Assembly: GCF_964204645.1 (NCBI RefSeq)
Contig: NC_134027.1
Location: forward strand, 8,792,485 to 8,856,484
DNA: 64,000 nucleotides
Reading direction: 5' to 3'
Source: Tubulanus polymorphus
Taxonomy: Eukaryota; Nemertea; Palaeonemertea; Tubulaniformes; Tubulanidae
This document shows, in pieces, positions 60,166 through 64,000 of this stretch (position 1 is its first letter; every line of letters begins with the position of its first letter). The notes beneath the pieces were generated by a model. It was not told the DNA's origin. It saw only the letters and a list, made by a program, of their open reading frames with translations, and did no database searches. The position numbers and the translations under genes were made by a program.

Positions 60166-60435
60166 CAGCGGCGGGCTAAAGGGGATTTTGACCCCTCCAT
60201 CCCCGCATCGTGTTCGAAAACTTTCTGATAATGATAAATCATATTAATGAGGAAACTAACCCCAAATCAAATTTTTATCGATTGCTGTTTCGACGTCTGC
60301 CAGAAATTACGTACTGTAGGTAATGCACAAGTGTTTATGAATACCGGTACATTTATTTATTGAAATATAAAAAGATTACATCCGGAAAAACACTGCGCTT
60401 GATCCCCTCTGCTCAAATTTCTGGATTCGCCCCTC
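60166..60435. mobile_element. hAT-like MITE, copy 3
   Basis: It begins CAGCGGCGGGCTAAAGGGG and ends TTTCTGGATTCGCCCCTC, a diverged form of the CAGGGGCGGATCCA termini at 36061 and 38976. ATTTAC occurs at both edges and may be part of a target-site duplication. Confidence 0.65.
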
Positions 60436-60654
60436 ATTTACTTATTGAGCAAATGAACATTTTTAGTTACTCTGCATCATCGAATTGCAGCTCTAATTCA
60501 ACAGAATTCTATGGAGTTACGTATATATTCGCAACCCCATTTCCCTTATGATAATTAGTTCGCCCGATGTACGATTCAGAAAAGGGTACCACTTCATTTT
60601 ATAAGGCTAACAAATGATACACTGTTTCTCCTAATCGACCGGGTCTTTTGTAAA

Positions 60655-60783
60655 TCGCAATTAAATTTGTAATCACTTCATTTCTATAGCTGCCGGGTCT
60701 GCTATGGTTGTACGGGGTAGATGCGGCCGGCCGAGTCAAGTCTTTAGCTCGGCATAAAGGAGAAGCAAGGTATCAATCTTTTT
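60655..60783. repeat. dispersed repeat, copy 2 (partner 37634-37765)
   Basis: AAATTTGTAATCACTTCATT, GGGTAGATGCGGC and AGGTATCAATCTTTTT parallel the copy at 37634. Confidence 0.65.
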
Positions 60784-62177
60784 GTAGCCCTAACATTCTG
60801 GAGCATCGAGTTCAAAACCGTTTGTAAAAAAACATGTCTACGCCAACGTTGGCTTTGATTTAATTTTCTTACCTTTCATCAGTGAAATAAATTCCACTTC
60901 ATGCTTTAATTCCGAGATACTTTTCGTGAACGAGAGTTTTATTTTCGGGTTATGCACACTTTATATACTCTTTATGTTCCTGCCCGATACAAATTCAAAT
61001 TTTTCTTCGTCAAGTAGCTCGAACGTATTGTGAAATTTTACATGCGCCAGTCAAACACTTCAACTTCAGTTTGGTAAATTGAGAGACCTACATTCGGTCA
61101 ATCTACCTTGGCATTATATCCATGATGACACATGCGAAGATTCTTTTCAAAACTTTACATTAGAAATTAAACATTTATCTCCGTTTCGTTAGTTAGATCT
61201 GTTTTTCTTCAAAATGATAGAAAAAAACAACATTACATGTAGCGCAGATTAGAGAAATCTATGTTGTTTTCACGTTTCGCTTTCTACCTCCATCGGAAGA
61301 CCAACTTGATTGATTTTGGATGTAATAACACCTTGTTGCTCCCCTCCGAGATACCCGGCGCGATCTAAAACCATGATTCAGCCGAACACGAAATAAACGC
61401 GAATGTTAGCTCGGTGCCTAACCTTCTCGGCAGAAAATTCGATTCAGAAAATCCAGACATTGGCAATTTCGGTTAGTTTCCAGCAACAATTAGGCTCAAT
61501 TCGATCCCGAAACGTTGTATAACGAACGCGCGCGCAGCACCGTTTTCCAATTATCCTCTCTTCTTTACTAGCTATACTTCAATTTCACAAAAAGTCGTAG
61601 GTGTTTCGTAGGAAAATCGTCTGTCATGAGTTGTGAACCGGGTTTACCCGACTGATTCACCGTCTGTAGATTGGTTACGAACCTTTCGGATGCCCGAATT
61701 ACTACTGCACGAATTGGCACACCATTTCCGAACACCGAATAACCTTTGGTACTCAATTTGATCTGGGTACAAAACACAGGTGGTTAACCACCGAAATATA
61801 ACAAGAACTACGGGACACGACGTTTAGTGAACCATGCACGCGAGTTCATTATGTTTTTTGCGTCTCAAATTGCAATGGATCCTTTGTTTGTATCGTCGTT
61901 TTTTTCAGTCGAGTAGATTACCCGGCTCAACGATCACACTTTAGATTCAGCTTCACCTTCTCCGATCGATCTACGTAGATTATCGTCGAGAAAGTCCTCA
62001 TTATTTCATTTTCATCGGGCGTTTTTCCAACACGAATAATTGCGCGCGCCTAAACCGGCCGTGGTCACACTTTTACACACAATTTCTCTGCATTTCCAGC
62101 TAAGCCACATACACAAAGTCGTTTCCCAATAGCGCGGATCCTCTGGATTTTTAGGATATGTTTCAATGATCGTGCTA
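60784..62177. other. gene-free stretch
   Basis: No supported exon. Two short minus-strand frames (61568-61777 and one at 62012-62251) lack recognisable features. Confidence 0.4.
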
Positions 62178-62191
62178 CCAGCAGGGGGCGC
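62178..62191 (+). promoter_or_regulatory. CTCF-type motif, perfect core
   Basis: CCAGCAGGGGGCGC, followed by TA, matches the animal CTCF core CCASYAGRKGGCRS exactly. It faces away from the minus-strand site at 35197-35210. Binding is not proven. Confidence 0.5.
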
Positions 62192-62366
62192 TAATACCAC
62201 ACACTTGCGCTGGGAGAAATCGAAGTTAAACAACCTCACAGCAACCATCATTATTTCATTATCATCGTCGAATTCATATGATATACAAATAAATCCTTTT
62301 GAGTATTTTTAAACGGTAAAATGCATATTCAAAAAACCCAAGATTATAAACAAATTACCCGACTTA

Positions 62367-62560
62367 TTTTTTGACGCTGTAAAAACCTTTTTCTTATTGT
62401 TAACTACGTATTATGCGTCATTTAAGGGATAATCTGCGAGTCGTGTACTACGTCACTGGCGCTTCAAAATAAAAATTACAATTGCGGATATTGGCATTTA
62501 TTTTGTAATTGATTAAATTTCATGACACTTAATTTCTATCAATGCATAATATAGTTATCA
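62367..62560. repeat. 370-bp dispersed repeat, copy C (partial)
   Basis: It shares TTGACGCTGTAAAAAC, TATGCGTCATTTAAGGG, CGCTTCAAAATAAAAATTAC and GGCATTTATTTTGTAATT with copies A and B in Wnt5 intron 2, but the right half is missing. Confidence 0.75.
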
Positions 62561-64000
62561 ATGTATAAAACATTTTTGTAACGGCTTTTATGCGTACGGT
62601 GTCAAAAAGGTACTGGCGAGGGTGCTACGAAAAGCAGCAGTGAGCCAGCTTACGGGATCAGATACGGTTCAGACATCTTAGAAATATCCAATAAAGAGAA
62701 GAATACGACTTTAACAAAAAATTCACTCCCACCCGCTGTATTTTGTTATCCGTATAAGATAAAGAGATAAGATAAAACCGGCCGGATTTCGATATCTTAT
62801 TCGTTGATAATTGATTTGACCTCATTTTTGCTCATTCTAACGGCCTGACCGGCCATGAGAAAGAATAAGCTATCTTACACAGGATAAGTCGATTCCAACC
62901 ATTATTCGATTTAAAATGACTTCTTTCGTTGATACGTGATTCGACTCGTTTGGACGAGTGGGTTGGAGGATTTGAGTCAAGAGTTGCCAAAAGCCAAAAG
63001 GGCTGGCACATTTAGGGGTGGTGGTCTAGGGGGTCCGGACCTCTGCCTTCCCGTAGAAGTTGTCCTTTTTTTCAAGACAGACATCGTTTAAACCTTGAAA
63101 ATTGACACCCATCCTCTCAAAAATTGCATATTTTCGCATGTATTTCTTCGGTTGAGACCCGCTATTGCGCCCTTCTGTTGAATCGGAGAAATGCCGTATC
63201 TCTTCGTCTGGAGGTACTATACGACTCTTGACTGTAAAAATTTGATTCTTTATATTCGGCGACTGTTTATTTCATTTGCATGCATGTAAACGGGTGGACA
63301 ACATCATAGACAGACACGAACATCTGGACGCGATTGATTGGAACGAAGTAAATTCGCTGAAACGTGTGGATAATTGTTGTTTAGTTTAGGAATAATGAAA
63401 CACTTTATACGCTTACGTCCAACAGTTCCGAGAGTTGTTCGCGCTGAATTAGTTAACGTTTAACGAACGTGTAATTGGTGGCTGCGCAGGCGTTTCTTTT
63501 TCGATTTCTCGGAAAACCCCGTCGTGATGCTCCCCGATCATAAATGAAATGAAACTCTTTGCCGAAGGTTTTTCTTAAGACGATGATTTGATCGATGATC
63601 AGTCGCTATAATTCGAGGCAGGCCCATGTTTGATTCTAAGAAGTCGAGGTGGTTTTTTTCATTGTTATGAATGGAGTTGCCCGTGTCAAATCAGTAAATG
63701 CGAAGACAAGTTTATCGATAGTACTTAGGGGGTTAACTGAATTATTTCAATACGTACGAGCTTTAGCTACTTGTGCACAGTAGGTTCATCAGGTAAATGA
63801 GATGTTTAGTCTTTGTAAATTTTTCTCATTGCCCGTGACGCTAAGTCACATTAGTAGCGAAAGCATTTACTTTGAATGAATTTGATCAACAAATTAGTAT
63901 TCGTCTTCATTATAATTATTGATTACGTAAGTATGTATCGTAAAAATGCGATATGTATGATATTCATTATCACGTATGGGAGGTAGGCCTACATTTACAA
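62561..64000. other. gene-free right end
   Basis: No exon, RNA gene or repeat was recognised. Confidence 0.4.

Noticed and set aside
62012-62251. 79-codon minus-strand frame
   Set aside because: No recognised family, and it overlaps the CTCF-type motif; coding status unsupported.

Overview
The window reads as nuclear DNA of a bilaterian invertebrate, most probably a marine spiralian (mollusc, annelid, brachiopod or similar). The reasons are GT-AG introns, animal-specific genes (Wnt5, a stabilin-like receptor, rhodopsin-type GPCRs, CD225/dispanin proteins, FBXL14), a tRNA-Tyr with a canonical intron, and many small palindromic DNA transposons. The species cannot be fixed from sequence alone. 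All gene models were built by eye from splice signals, reading phase and remembered family features; no search was run.

Layout, left to right. 213-2286 (-): 5' end of a stabilin-like scavenger receptor that runs off the left edge. 2919-5762 (+): a CxxC-zinc / F-box / E2-like fusion whose E2 active-site Cys is replaced by Gly. 6542-8780 (-): TRAPPC2L, with nested DNA transposons and a tRNA-like sequence in intron 1. 9880-11572: repeat cluster with a truncated LINE and a tandem array built around GGGTTCGAACCC. 11901-13918 (-): a peptide-type GPCR and a truncated, frameshifted paralogue. 16569-20269 (-): complete 11-exon IDH3G, a regulatory subunit of mitochondrial NAD-isocitrate dehydrogenase. 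20871-23303 (+): two tandem CD225 genes. 25003-25803: two inverted-repeat elements. 26854-30394 (-): a three-exon GPCR. 34680-37262 (+): ribosomal protein L29. 39658-54384 (-): Wnt5, four exons over 14.7 kb with repeat-filled introns. 56640-56727 (-): tRNA-Tyr(GTA). 56963-58189 (+): single-exon FBXL14. 58190-64000: no supported gene.

The genes do not form one pathway. They mix housekeeping functions (TRAPPC2L, IDH3G, RPL29, tRNA-Tyr) with signalling and surface genes (Wnt5, two GPCRs, CD225 proteins, stabilin) and two ubiquitin-related F-box genes. The stabilin-like and F-box/E2-like genes start head to head. The points most worth following are the pseudo-E2/F-box/zinc fusion, hammerhead-ribozyme-like motifs in repeats, two exact matches to the animal CTCF core motif, and the tRNA-like sequence inside nested inverted-repeat elements.
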